A DNA stretch of 25,000 nucleotides. It comes from Cryptomeria japonica (taxonomy: Eukaryota; Streptophyta; Pinopsida; Cupressales; Cupressaceae). The stretch covers positions 322,501-347,500 of the forward strand of contig NW_026728920.1 in assembly GCF_030272615.1 (NCBI RefSeq). The letters run 5' to 3'. The stretch's first letter is position 1. Every line of letters begins with the position of its first letter. The notes beneath the pieces are model-generated. The model saw nothing but the letters and a program-made list of their open reading frames with translations, was not told the origin of the DNA and ran no database searches. The translations under genes and the position numbers were made by a program. Below are positions 1 to 8,154 of this stretch, piece by piece.

Positions 1-186
1 AGATTGGTGCGCACCAAGGAGCGCTCCGAAGTGCGCTCCAAGGTGCGCAGGTGCGCGCGAAGTCGAAAGTTGGGTTAATTGTCCGGTTTGCCTCGGGTGC
101 GCACCTTGCGTGCACCTTCGCCAGGGTGGGCGCCTTGGTGCGCACACCTTGGCTGGGCTGCGCACCCGGGCGCGCACACCTTGGCA
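1..186. repeat. Palindrome-rich segment at unit start
   Basis: Dense in GGTGCGCACC-like self-complementary words; a perfect 14-bp palindrome lies at 4-17. It contains the motif GAAGTCGAAAGTTGGGTTAA, related to the GAAGTCGGAAGTTGGG motif that recurs through the promoter cassettes at 15.6-19.7 kb. Copies lie at 6035-6220 and 12070-12255. Confidence 0.8.
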
Positions 187-300
187 CCCGCGTTTCCTTC
201 ATTTTAAATTTTTTTTTTTTACAATCTCTCAAGTGGGAAATTCTATAATCTCAACTTTTTTTGCCTTTTCAGGAAACTTTTGAATGGAGCGCATCATTGG
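187..300. repeat. Diverged T-rich element (A0), unit 1
   Basis: Contains a 12-T run at 209-220 and the phrase TTTTTTTGCCTTTTCAGGAAA before a GCGCATCA word, so it is a diverged member of the T-rich element that opens each module at 2161-4001. Copies are at 6221-6334 and 12256-12369. Function unknown. Confidence 0.75.
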
Positions 301-733
301 TGCGCTCCGAAGTGTGCTCCAAGGTGCGCACCTCTGGTGTGCTCCAAAGCTCTCTCTAGCTGCGTGCACCTGCCCCGGCCGCGCACCCGGCCCCGCCCAG
401 CTTCGCTCACCTGTCCCGGGCGTCTGGTGCGGAACCTTAGAGTAAGAAACATCACCGTGCACCTTGGCCAACGTGCGCGACTCGACCGAGCGCGCACTGG
501 CCGAGGTGCACACCGATTTCACCTGGGTGCGCGCGCAGCACCTCGGGCGCACCGGGGTGCGCGCACAACGCCCGGGTTGCACCGTGGCCTGTGTGCTCGG
601 GGCGCCTCGGGTGCGCGCTCGGTGTCGCCCCCGCGCGCGCGGTAGTGCGGGCAGCGCACCCCGGCCCGGCCCGGCCCCGACGAGAACGCAAACGGGCAAA
701 AGGTTTATTCAAATAGCATTGCGACGCCCGGCG
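301..733. other. GC-rich 3' flank of 5S copy 1, no gene seen
   Basis: Very GC-rich, less regular than the module block, with scattered GGTGCGC-like words. Several overlapping frames are open on both strands but none resembles a known protein. A five-C run near 608-612 is six C in units 2 and 3. Equivalent flanks are 6335-6768 and 12370-12803. Confidence 0.7.
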
Positions 734-746
734 AAAAACTAAAAAA
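734..746 (-). terminator. Pol III terminator of 5S copy 1
   Basis: On the minus strand, directly after the 5S 3' end, six T, then AG, then five T. Runs of four or more T on the RNA-like strand stop RNA polymerase III. Copy 1 has two consecutive strong stops. Confidence 0.85.
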
Positions 747-864
747 GGGTGCAACACCGGGACTTCCCGGGAGGTCACCCATCCCAGTACTACTCCGGCC
801 CAAGCGCGCTTAACTGCGGAGTTCTGATGGGATCCGGTGCACTAACGCTGGTATGATCGCACCC
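747..864 (-). rRNA. 5S ribosomal RNA gene, copy 1
   Basis: The minus strand reads as a complete plant 5S rRNA of 118 nt, beginning GGGTGCGATCATACC and ending GTGTTGCACCC, so the 5' and 3' ends can pair to form helix I. The internal control region for RNA polymerase III is intact: an A-box-like AGTTAAGCGCGCTT and a C-box-like GGATGGGTGACCTCC. A run of six T follows directly, then a second run of five T, a standard Pol III stop. The base just before the start is C, usual for plant 5S. The product would be part of the large ribosomal subunit. It appears functional by sequence. Orientation is opposite to the promoter-like motifs at 15.6-19.8 kb. Confidence 0.97.
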
Positions 865-892
865 GTTATGAGCTTGTCGCAGTGTGTACTTA
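865..892 (-). promoter_or_regulatory. 5S upstream element, copy 1 (copies at 6900-6927 and 12935-12962)
   Basis: Plant 5S genes usually carry an AT-rich TATA-like element near -28, GC near -12 and C at -1. On the minus strand C is at -1 and a weak TAAGTA lies at -28 to -23; there is no good TATA. All three copies share this upstream sequence. Assignment is by position and family knowledge only. Confidence 0.35.
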
Positions 893-1265
893 GCAAACCG
901 CGACCCACGTGCGAATCCACCCCGGCCACCCACCCCCGTCGAGGTGCACACCCTCCCTCGCGAAGTGCGCCCCGTTCGCCAAGTGTGAGCCCTGCCCGGG
1001 TGCGCGCACCTTGCTAGGGCGTCGGGTGTGCACCCGGCCCGGCCTACGTGCGTGCACCTGGACGGGGCGTCGTGTGCGTGCAGTGTCCCGTCTGCAACGC
1101 GGTGCCCACACACCACCTCGGGCGCAACGACCTGCGCTCACATGTGGGCCGAGTGCACCTTGGTGCATGTTCGGGGCGCCTCGGGTGCACGCTCGATCTT
1201 GCCCCGGTGCACCAAGGCGCTCGGTTTGCCCCGGGTGCGCACTTGGTGCAAGGTGGGCACCCAAA
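893..1265. other. GC-rich 5' flank of 5S copy 1, no gene seen
   Basis: GC-rich with palindromic words such as GTGCAC and GGTGCACC, then two GGTGC/GCACC pairs near 1236-1262. It lies upstream of the 5S gene in its own reading direction. Copies are at 6928-7300 and 12963-13335. No coding or RNA feature is supported. Confidence 0.7.
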
Positions 1266-1650
1266 ATAGGGATCAAGCACCAAAACACAAGTTTCGGGAT
1301 GCAAAATGGGACCCAAGGACCACAAATGCGTTCCAAGACCCATGATGGGTCCACGAGAACAAAAATGTGTTCCGAGACTTAATAAACAAATATTGGGTTT
1401 TAGGAGAAGAAACATGCTCTGATGCCCAAAACGAGAATCGACCCCGAAAAGGCCACAGGCCAAAAGTGGGATGCGAGACAAAAAAAAATGGGACCCGAGG
1501 ACCAAAATTGGGTTCCCAGGTCGAAGACAGGGCAACCGGACAAGAAACGACCTCTAAGGCTCGAAATGAGTCCCGACGACTAAAACTTGACAAGAAGCAC
1601 CCATCAGGCACCCAACTCGACACCCATGGGATGCCGACCCACCCGGGCTT
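1266..1650. repeat. A-rich decayed repeat segment, unit 1
   Basis: Composition changes abruptly from GC-rich to A-rich. Phrases such as AAATGGGACCCAAGGACC, ATGATGGGTCCACGAG and ATGGGACCCGAGGACC recur imperfectly, suggesting an old short tandem repeat with a GGGACC or GGGTCC core. Copies at 7301-7685 and 13336-13720 are essentially identical, so the decay predates homogenisation of the 6-kb unit. Confidence 0.65.
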
Positions 1651-2119
1651 CCACCTAGCACACCTTGGCACCCACCCACCCTCGCACCCAACCTCGCACC
1701 CAACTTAGCACCTTTGAACCCACATTGGCACTCACCCTGACCCTGGCACCTTGGAACCCACATTGGCACTCACCTTGACCCTGGCACCCACCTTTGCACT
1801 CACCTTGGGACCCACCCTGGCTCCCACCTCGGCACCCACCCAGACACCCACCTTGGTTCCTTGGCACCCACCTTGGATCCTTGGCACCCACCCCGACACC
1901 CACCTTGGCACGCAACTTGGCTACTTGCCACCCACCTTGGCTCCTTGACGCCCACCCCGACAACCACCCCGTGACCTACCCTGGCTAGGGTTGGTGCACA
2001 CCCACCCTGGTGCCCACCTTGGCACCCACCCCATGACCCACCTTGGCACGCACCTTAGTACCCACCCCGTTACCCACCCTAGGACCCACCCCGTGACCCA
2101 CCTTGGCCAGGGTGGGTGC
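1651..2119. repeat. C-rich minisatellite, unit 1
   Basis: Imperfect tandem repeat with a 12-base theme close to CACCCACCTTGG, plus variants with CTGGCA and TTGGCA. The strand bias is strong: C on plus, G on minus. The minus strand at 1671-1689 has four GGG tracts with loops of 5, 1 and 1, a canonical G-quadruplex pattern. Confidence 0.92.
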
Positions 2120-2160
2120 CTTGGTGCGCACAACTTGCCTGGGCTGCACACCAGGGCGGG
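2120..2160. other. Link between minisatellite and first module
   Basis: GGTGCGCACAACTTGCCTGG-type sequence leading to the first CTCAAGATGG. The same link precedes each later module, so it is the tail of a module repeat. Confidence 0.6.
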
Positions 2161-2681
2161 CTCAAGATGGCACCCGCGTTCCGTTTTTTTTACTATCTTT
2201 CAAAACGGAAATTTTAAAATCTCGTTTTTTTTTTTTTTTTGCCTTTTCTGGAAATTAGTGAAGGCAGCGCATCAAAGGTGCGCAATGCTGGTGCGAACCC
2301 GGGAGCGCTCCGATGTGTGCTCCAAGGTGCGGCGTGCACGAAGTCCGAGCCCGGCTTGCCCCGGGTGCGCACCTCGCGTGCACCTTCGCCGGGGTGAGCA
2401 CCTTGGCTGGGTTGCGCGCCCTGGTGCGCACCAAGGAGCGCTCTGAAGTGTGCTCCAAGGTGCGGCGTGCACGAAGTCGGAGCTCGGTTTGCCCCGGGTG
2501 TGCACCTCGGGTGCGCACCTCGCGTGCACCTTCGCTGCGGTGGGCACCTTGGCTGGGTTGCGCGCCTTGGTGGGCACCATGCAGTGCACGAAGTCGGAGC
2601 CCGGTTTGCCCCGGGCGCGCACCTCCGCCAGGGTGGGCACCTTGGTGCGCACAACTTGCCTGGGCTGCGCACCAGGAAGGG
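2161..2681. repeat. T-rich-led module M1 (521 bp), unit 1
   Basis: Opens with CTCAAGATGGCACCCGCG, then CCGTTTTTTT, CTTTCAAAACGGAAATTTTA, a 16-T run (2225-2240), GCCTTTTCTGGAAATTAGTG and AAGGCAGCGCATCAAAGG. The rest is palindrome-rich GC sequence built from CGAAGTCGGAGCCCGG, TTTGCCCCGGGTGCGCACC and GCGTGCACCTTCGC blocks. Unit 2 copy: 8196-8716. Confidence 0.9.
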
Positions 2682-3036
2682 CTCAAGATGGCACCCGCGT
2701 TCCGTTTTTTTCACTATCTTTCAGAACGGAAATTTTAAAATATCGTTTTTTTTTGCCTTTTCTGGAAATTAGTGAAGGCAGCGCATCAAAGGTGCGCAAC
2801 GCTGGTGCGAACCTGGGAGCGCTCCGATGTGTGCTCCAAGGTGCGGCGTGCACGAAGTCGGAGCCCGGTTTGCCCCGGGTGCGCCCTGGTGGGCACCATG
2901 GTGCGCACCAAGGAGCGCTCCGAAGTGTGCTCCAAGGTGCGGCCTGCACGAAGTCGGAGCCCGGTTTGCCCCGGGCGTGCACCGCGGGTGGGCACCTTGG
3001 TGCGCATGCCTTGCCTGGGCTGCGCACCAGGGCGGG
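2682..3036. repeat. T-rich-led module M2 (355 bp), unit 1
   Basis: Same opening element as M1 but with an 8-9 T run before GCCTTTTCTGG. It is the shortest module, with fewer internal GC blocks. Unit 2 copy: 8717-9071. Confidence 0.9.
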
Positions 3037-3505
3037 CTCAAGATGGCACCCGCGTTCCGTTTTTTTCACTATCTTTCAAAACGGAAATTTTAAAATCTCA
3101 TTTTTTTTTGCCTTTTCTGGAAATTAGTGAAGGCAGCGCATCAAAGGTGCGCACCTCGCTGCCCACCACGGTGCGCAACGCCGGTGGGCACCCGGGAGTG
3201 CTTCGAAGTGTGCTCCAAGGTGCTGCGTGCACGTTGTCGGAGCCCGGTTTGCCCCGGGTGCGCACCTCGCGTGCACCTTCGTCGGGGTGGGCACCTTGGC
3301 TGGGTTTGCCCCGGCTGCGCTCCGAAGCGGGGTTATTGGAGCGCCGCCTCTTTTTTTGTCGGAGCGTTTGGTGGGGTTTCTCGCATTGGCTCTTCCCAGG
3401 CCCGGTTGCCACCCTGGCGCGCACGAAGTCGGAAGTAGGGTTAATTGCCCGGGTGCGCACCTTTGCCAGGGTGGGCACCTTACCTGGGCTGTGCACCAGG
3501 GCGGG
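3037..3505. repeat. T-rich-led module M3 (469 bp), unit 1
   Basis: Same opening element. It carries an extra block of about 110 bp (3309-3421) with a hairpin followed by seven T, shared only with M4. Unit 2 copy: 9072-9540. Confidence 0.9.
3309..3421 (+). repeat. Embedded block with hairpin and T7 run, copy a
   Basis: Arms GCGCTCC (3317-3323) and GGAGCGC (3338-3344) form a perfect 7-bp stem with a 14-nt loop, followed by seven T at 3351-3357. Then comes a segment containing GGTGGGGTTTCTCGCATTGG. A near copy is at 3778-3900, with unit 2 copies at 9344-9456 and 9813-9935. The block interrupts the module pattern, so it is probably an insertion that was later duplicated. Confidence 0.75.
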
Positions 3506-4000
3506 CTCAAGATGGCACCCGCGTTCCGTTTTTTTCACTATCTTTCAAAACGGAAATTTTAAAATCTCCTCTTTTTTTTGCCTTTTCTGGAAATTAGTGA
3601 AGGCAGCGCATCAAAGGTGCGCACCTCGCTGCCCACCTTGGTGTGCTCTGAGGTGCGCACCCGGGAGCGCTACGAAGTGTGCTCCAAGGTGCGGCGTGCA
3701 CGTTGTCGGAGCCCGGTTTGCCCCGGGTGCGCACCTCGCCTGCACCTTGGCCGGGGTGGGCACCCTGGCTGGGTTTGCCCAGGGTGCGCTCCGAAGCGGG
3801 GTTACTGGAGCGCCCCCTCTTTTTTTGTCAGAGCGTTTGGTGGGGTTTCTCGCATTGGCTCTTCCCAGGCCCGGTTGTTGGGTGCGCTCCCACCCTGGCG
3901 CGCGCGAAGTTGGAAGTTGGGTTAATTGCCCGGGCGCGCACCTTCGCCAGGGTGGGCACCTTGGTGCGCACACCTTGGCTGGGCTGCGCACCAGGGCGGG
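3506..4000. repeat. T-rich-led module M4 (495 bp), unit 1
   Basis: Same opening element, and a second copy of the hairpin-plus-T block (3778-3900) with an extra GGGTGCGCTCCC stretch. Unit 2 copy: 9541-10035. Confidence 0.9.
3778..3900 (+). repeat. Embedded block with hairpin and T7 run, copy b
   Basis: Same stem (3786-3792 with 3807-3813) and T-run (3820-3826) as copy a. Loop and flank differ by a few bases (TTACT for TTATT, CAGAGCG for CGGAGCG), but the stem is unchanged. Confidence 0.75.
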
Positions 4001-5548
4001 CTCAAGATGGCACCAGCATTCCCTTTTTCTCACTATCTTTCAAAACGGAAATTTTAAAATCTCGTTTTTTTTTGCCTTTTATGGAAATTAGTGAAGGCAT
4101 CGCATCAAAGGTGCGCACCTCGCTGCCCACCTTGGTGTGCTCCGAGGTGCCCACCACGGTGCGCTCCGAGGTGCCCACCACGGTGCGCAACGCCGGTGCG
4201 AACCCGGGAGCGCCCCGATGTGTGCTCCAAGGTGCGGCGTGCACGAAGCCGGACCCCGGTTTGCCCCGGGTGCGCACCTCGCGTGCACCTTGGTGCGCAC
4301 ACCTTGGCTGGGTTGCGCGGCCTGGTGGGCACCATGGTGCGCACCAAGGAGCGCTCCAAAGTGTGCTCCAAGGTGCGGCGTGCACGAAGTCCTAGCCCGG
4401 TTTGCCCCGGGTGCGCACCTTCGCCGCGGTGGGCACCATGGCGTGCACGAAGTCGGAGCCCGGTTTGCCCCGGGTGCGCACCTCGCGTGCACCTTCGCCG
4501 GGGTGGGCACCTCGGCTGGGTTGCGCGCCCTGGTGCGCACCAAGGAGCGCTCCGAAGTGTGCTCCAAGGTGCGGCGTGCACGAAGTCGGAGCCCGGTTTG
4601 CCCCGGGTGCGCACCTTCGCCGCGGTGGGCACCCTGGTGCGCACCATGGCGTGCACGAAGTCGGAGCCCGGTTTGCCCCGGGTGCGCACCTCGCGTGCAC
4701 CTTCGGCGGGGTTGCGCGCCCTGGTGCGCACCAAGGAGCGCTCCGAAGTGTGCTCCAAGGTGCGGCGTGCACGAAGTCGGAGCCCGGTTTGCCCCGGGTG
4801 CGCACCTCGCGTGCACCTTCGGCGGGGTTGCGCGCCCTGGTGGGCACCATGGTGCGCACCAAGGAGCGCTCCGAAGTGTGCTCCAAGGTGCGGCGTGCAC
4901 GAAGTCGGAGCCCGGTTTGCCCCGGGTGCGCACCTCGCGTGCACCTTCGCCGCGGTGGGCACCATGGCGTGCACGAAGTCGGAGCCCGGTTTGCCCCGGG
5001 TGCGCACCTCGCGTGCACCTTCGCCGGGGTGGGCACCTCGGCTGGGTTGCGCGCCCTGGTGCGCACCAAGGAGCGCTCCGAAGTGTGCTCCAAGGTGCGG
5101 CGTGCACGAAGTCGGAGCCCGGTTTGCCCCGGGTGCGCACCTCGCGTGCACCTTCGCCGCGGTGGGCACCATGGCGTGCACGAAGTCGGAGCCCGGTTTG
5201 CCCCGGGTGCGCACCCCGCGTGCACCTTCGCCGGGGTGGGCACCTCGGCTGGGTTGCGCGCCCTGGTGCGCACCAAGGAGCGCTCCGAAGTGTGCTCCAA
5301 GGTGCGGCGTGCACGAAGTCGGAGCCCGGTTTGCCCCGGGTGCGCACCTCGCGTGCACCTTCGCCGCGGTGGGCACCTTGGCTGGGTTGGGCACCATTGA
5401 GCGCTCCGAAGTGTGCTCCAAGGTGCGCACCATGGCCCTCCAAGGTGCGCAGCATGGCGTGCACGAAGTCGGAGCCCGGTTTGCCCCGGGTGCGCACCTC
5501 GCGTGCACCTTCGCCAGGGTGGGCACCTCGGTGCGCACACCTTCTCAA
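4001..5548. repeat. T-rich-led module M5 with long GC repeat tail, unit 1
   Basis: Same opening element (4001-4110), then about 1.4 kb of GC-rich subrepeats without a T-rich element. GTGCGCACCAAGGAGCGCTCC-type starts at 4533, 4724, 4852, 5059 and 5266 give spacings of 191, 128, 207 and 207 bp. This stretch is open in several frames on both strands (the longest open frames of the window) because the repeats lack stops. Unit 2 copy: 10036-11583. Confidence 0.9.
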
Positions 5549-6034
5549 TGTTTTCTTGCCTTTTCTGGAAATTGGTGAAGGCAGCGCATCAAAGGTGCGC
5601 ACCTCGGTGTGCTCCGAGGTGCGAACCCAAGAGCGCTCCGAGGTGCCCACGAAGTCGAAAGTCGGGTTAATTGCATTGTTTTCCCCGGGTGCGCTCCGAG
5701 GTGCGCAACATCGGTGCGCACCAAGGAGGGCTCCGAAGTGTGCTCCAAGGTGCGCACGATTCGGAGCTCGGTTTGCCCGGGGTGCGCACACCTTGGCTGG
5801 GTTGCGCACCCTTTGTGCGCTCCAAGGTGCGCACGAAGTCGGAGCTCGGTTTGCCCCGGGTGCGCACCTTCGCCAGGGTGCGCACCTTGATGCGCACGCC
5901 TTGGCTGGGCTGCGCACCTTGGTGGGCGCCATGGTGCGCACCTTTCGTGCGCTCCAAGGTGCGCACGAAGTCGGAGCTCGGTTTGCCCCGGGTGCGCACC
6001 TTGGTGGGCGCCATGGTGCACTCCGAGGTGCCCA
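5549..6034. repeat. Unit end: truncated T-rich element plus palindrome-rich repeats
   Basis: Begins with only the second half of the module opener (CTTGCCTTTTCTGGAAATTG then AAGGCAGCGCATCAAAGG), followed by GGTGCGCACC-rich sequence and repeats of GAAGTCGGAGCTCGG. Unit 2 copy: 11584-12069. Confidence 0.8.
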
Positions 6035-6768
6035 AGATTGGTGCGCACCAAGGAGCGCTCCGAAGTGCGCTCCAAGGTGCGCAGGTGCGCGCGAAGTCGA
6101 AAGTTGGGTTAATTGTCCGGTTTGCCTCGGGTGCGCACCTTGCGTGCACCTTCGCCAGGGTGGGCGCCTTGGTGCGCACACCTTGGCTGGGCTGCGCACC
6201 CGGGCGCGCACACCTTGGCACCCGCGTTTCCTTCATTTTAAATTTTTTTTTTTTACAATCTCTCAAGTGGGAAATTCTATAATCTCAACTTTTTTTGCCT
6301 TTTCAGGAAACTTTTGAATGGAGCGCATCATTGGTGCGCTCCGAAGTGTGCTCCAAGGTGCGCACCTCTGGTGTGCTCCAAAGCTCTCTCCAGCTGCGTG
6401 CACCTGCCCCGGCCGCGCACCCGGCCCCGCCCAGCTTCGCTCACCTGTCCCGGGCGTCTGGTGCGGAACCTTAGAGTAAGAAACATCACCGTGCACCTTG
6501 GCCAACGTGCGCGACTCGACCGAGCGCGCACTGGCCGAGGTGCACACCGATTTCACCTGGGTGCGCGCGCAGCACCTCGGGCGCACCGGGGTGCGCGCAC
6601 AACGCCCGGGTTGCACCGTGGCCTGTGTGCTCGGGGCGCCTCGGGTGCGCGCTCGGTGTCGCCCCCCGCGCGCGCGGTAGTGCGGGCAGCGCACCCCGGC
6701 CCGGCCCGGCCCCGACGAGAACGCAAACGGGCAAAAGGTTTATTCAAATAGCATTGCGACGCCCGGCG

Positions 6769-6781
6769 AAAAACTAAGAAA
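6769..6781 (-). terminator. Pol III terminator of 5S copy 2 (first T-run interrupted)
   Basis: The minus strand reads TTTCTTAGTTTTT after the gene. The G at 6778 (A in copy 1 at 743) breaks the six-T run, so only the distal five-T run is a clear stop. Confidence 0.8.
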
Positions 6782-6899
6782 GGGTGCAACACCGGGACTT
6801 CCCGGGAGGTCACCCATCCCAGTACTACTCCGGCCCAAGCGCGCTTAACTGCGGAGTTCTGATGGGATCCGGTGCACTAACGCTGGTATGATCGCACCC
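6782..6899 (-). rRNA. 5S ribosomal RNA gene, copy 2
   Basis: I see no change from copy 1 over the 118 nt, and it sits exactly 6035 bases further on. Both internal Pol III control boxes are intact. The first T-run after the gene is broken (TTTCTT instead of TTTTTT), leaving the second run TTTTT eight bases beyond the gene end as the likely stop. Transcripts from this copy may therefore carry a longer 3' trailer before processing. Confidence 0.97.
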
Positions 6900-7685
6900 G
6901 TTATGAGCTTGTCGCAGTGTGTACTTAGCAAACCGCGACCCACGTGCGAATCCACCCCGGCCACCCACCCCCGTCGAGGTGCACACCCTCCCTCGCGAAG
7001 TGCGCCCCGTTCGCCAAGTGTGAGCCCTGCCCGGGTGCGCGCACCTTGCTAGGGCGTCGGGTGTGCACCCGGCCCGGCCTACGTGCGTGCACCTGGACGG
7101 GGCGTCGTGTGCGTGCAGTGTCCCGTCTGCAACGCGGTGCCCACACACCACCTCGGGCGCAACGACCTGCGCTCACATGTGGGCCGAGTGCACCTTGGTG
7201 CATGTTCGGGGCGCCTCGGGTGCACGCTCGATCTTGCCCCGGTGCACCAAGGCGCTCGGTTTGCCCCGGGTGCGCACTTGGTGCAAGGTGGGCACCCAAA
7301 ATAGGGATCAAGCACCAAAACACAAGTTTCGGGATGCAAAATGGGACCCAAGGACCACAAATGCGTTCCAAGACCCATGATGGGTCCACGAGAACAAAAA
7401 TGTGTTCCGAGACTTAATAAACAAATATTGGGTTTTAGGAGAAGAAACATGCTCTGATGCCCAAAACGAGAATCGACCCCGAAAAGGCCACAGGCCAAAA
7501 GTGGGATGCGAGACAAAAAAAAATGGGACCCGAGGACCAAAATTGGGTTCCCAGGTCGAAGACAGGGCAACCGGACAAGAAACGACCTCTAAGGCTCGAA
7601 ATGAGTCCCGACGACTAAAACTTGACAAGAAGCACCCATCAGGCACCCAACTCGACACCCATGGGATGCCGACCCACCCGGGCTT

Positions 7686-8154
7686 CCACCTAGCACACCT
7701 TGGCACCCACCCACCCTCGCACCCAACCTCGCACCCAACTTAGCACCTTTGAACCCACATTGGCACTCACCCTGACCCTGGCACCTTGGAACCCACATTG
7801 GCACTCACCTTGACCCTGGCACCCACCTTTGCACTCACCTTGGGACCCACCCTGGCTCCCACCTCGGCACCCACCCAGACACCCACCTTGGTTCCTTGGC
7901 ACCCACCTTGGATCCTTGGCACCCACCCCGACACCCACCTTGGCACGCAACTTGGCTACTTGCCACCCACCTTGGCTCCTTGACGCCCACCCCGACAACC
8001 ACCCCGTGACCTACCCTGGCTAGGGTTGGTGCACACCCACCCTGGTGCCCACCTTGGCACCCACCCCATGACCCACCTTGGCACGCACCTTAGTACCCAC
8101 CCCGTTACCCACCCTAGGACCCACCCCGTGACCCACCTTGGCCAGGGTGGGTGC
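7686..8154. repeat. C-rich minisatellite, unit 2
   Basis: Same length and sequence as in unit 1, including the G-quadruplex pattern (7706-7724). The segment 7301-7685 before it is the A-rich decayed repeat of unit 2. Confidence 0.92.

Larger units (their letters stand above)
1..6034. repeat. 6.03-kb higher-order repeat, unit 1 (5S-containing)
   Basis: The whole segment recurs at 6035-12069 with an offset of 6034 bases, becoming 6035 after a C-run of five here versus six in the later copies near 608-612. Order inside the unit: palindrome-rich start, T-rich element, GC-rich 5S 3' flank, 5S gene, GC-rich 5' flank, A-rich decayed repeats, C-rich minisatellite, modules with T-rich elements, palindrome-rich end. 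Visible differences from unit 2 include 358 (T/C), 743 (A/G), 2191 (T/C), 2976 (C/T) and 3498 (A/C), roughly 0.2 percent overall. The window opens inside the array, so more units may lie upstream. Confidence 0.97.

Noticed and set aside
1048-1269. A plus-strand frame with CPVC followed by HVGRVH, faintly like a C2H2 zinc finger.
   Set aside because: Spacing between the second Cys and first His is 15 instead of about 12, there is only one such unit, other frames are equally open, and identity between the three copies reflects repeat homogenisation.
4088-6317. Open frames of 707 and 726 codons (with copies at 10123-12352), plus many of 100-500 codons on both strands.
   Set aside because: Several frames on both strands are open at once because the GC-rich repeats lack stop codons. 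Translations are low-complexity Arg/Ala/Pro/Cys/Gly repeats, with no domain, no coding periodicity and no plausible gene structure.
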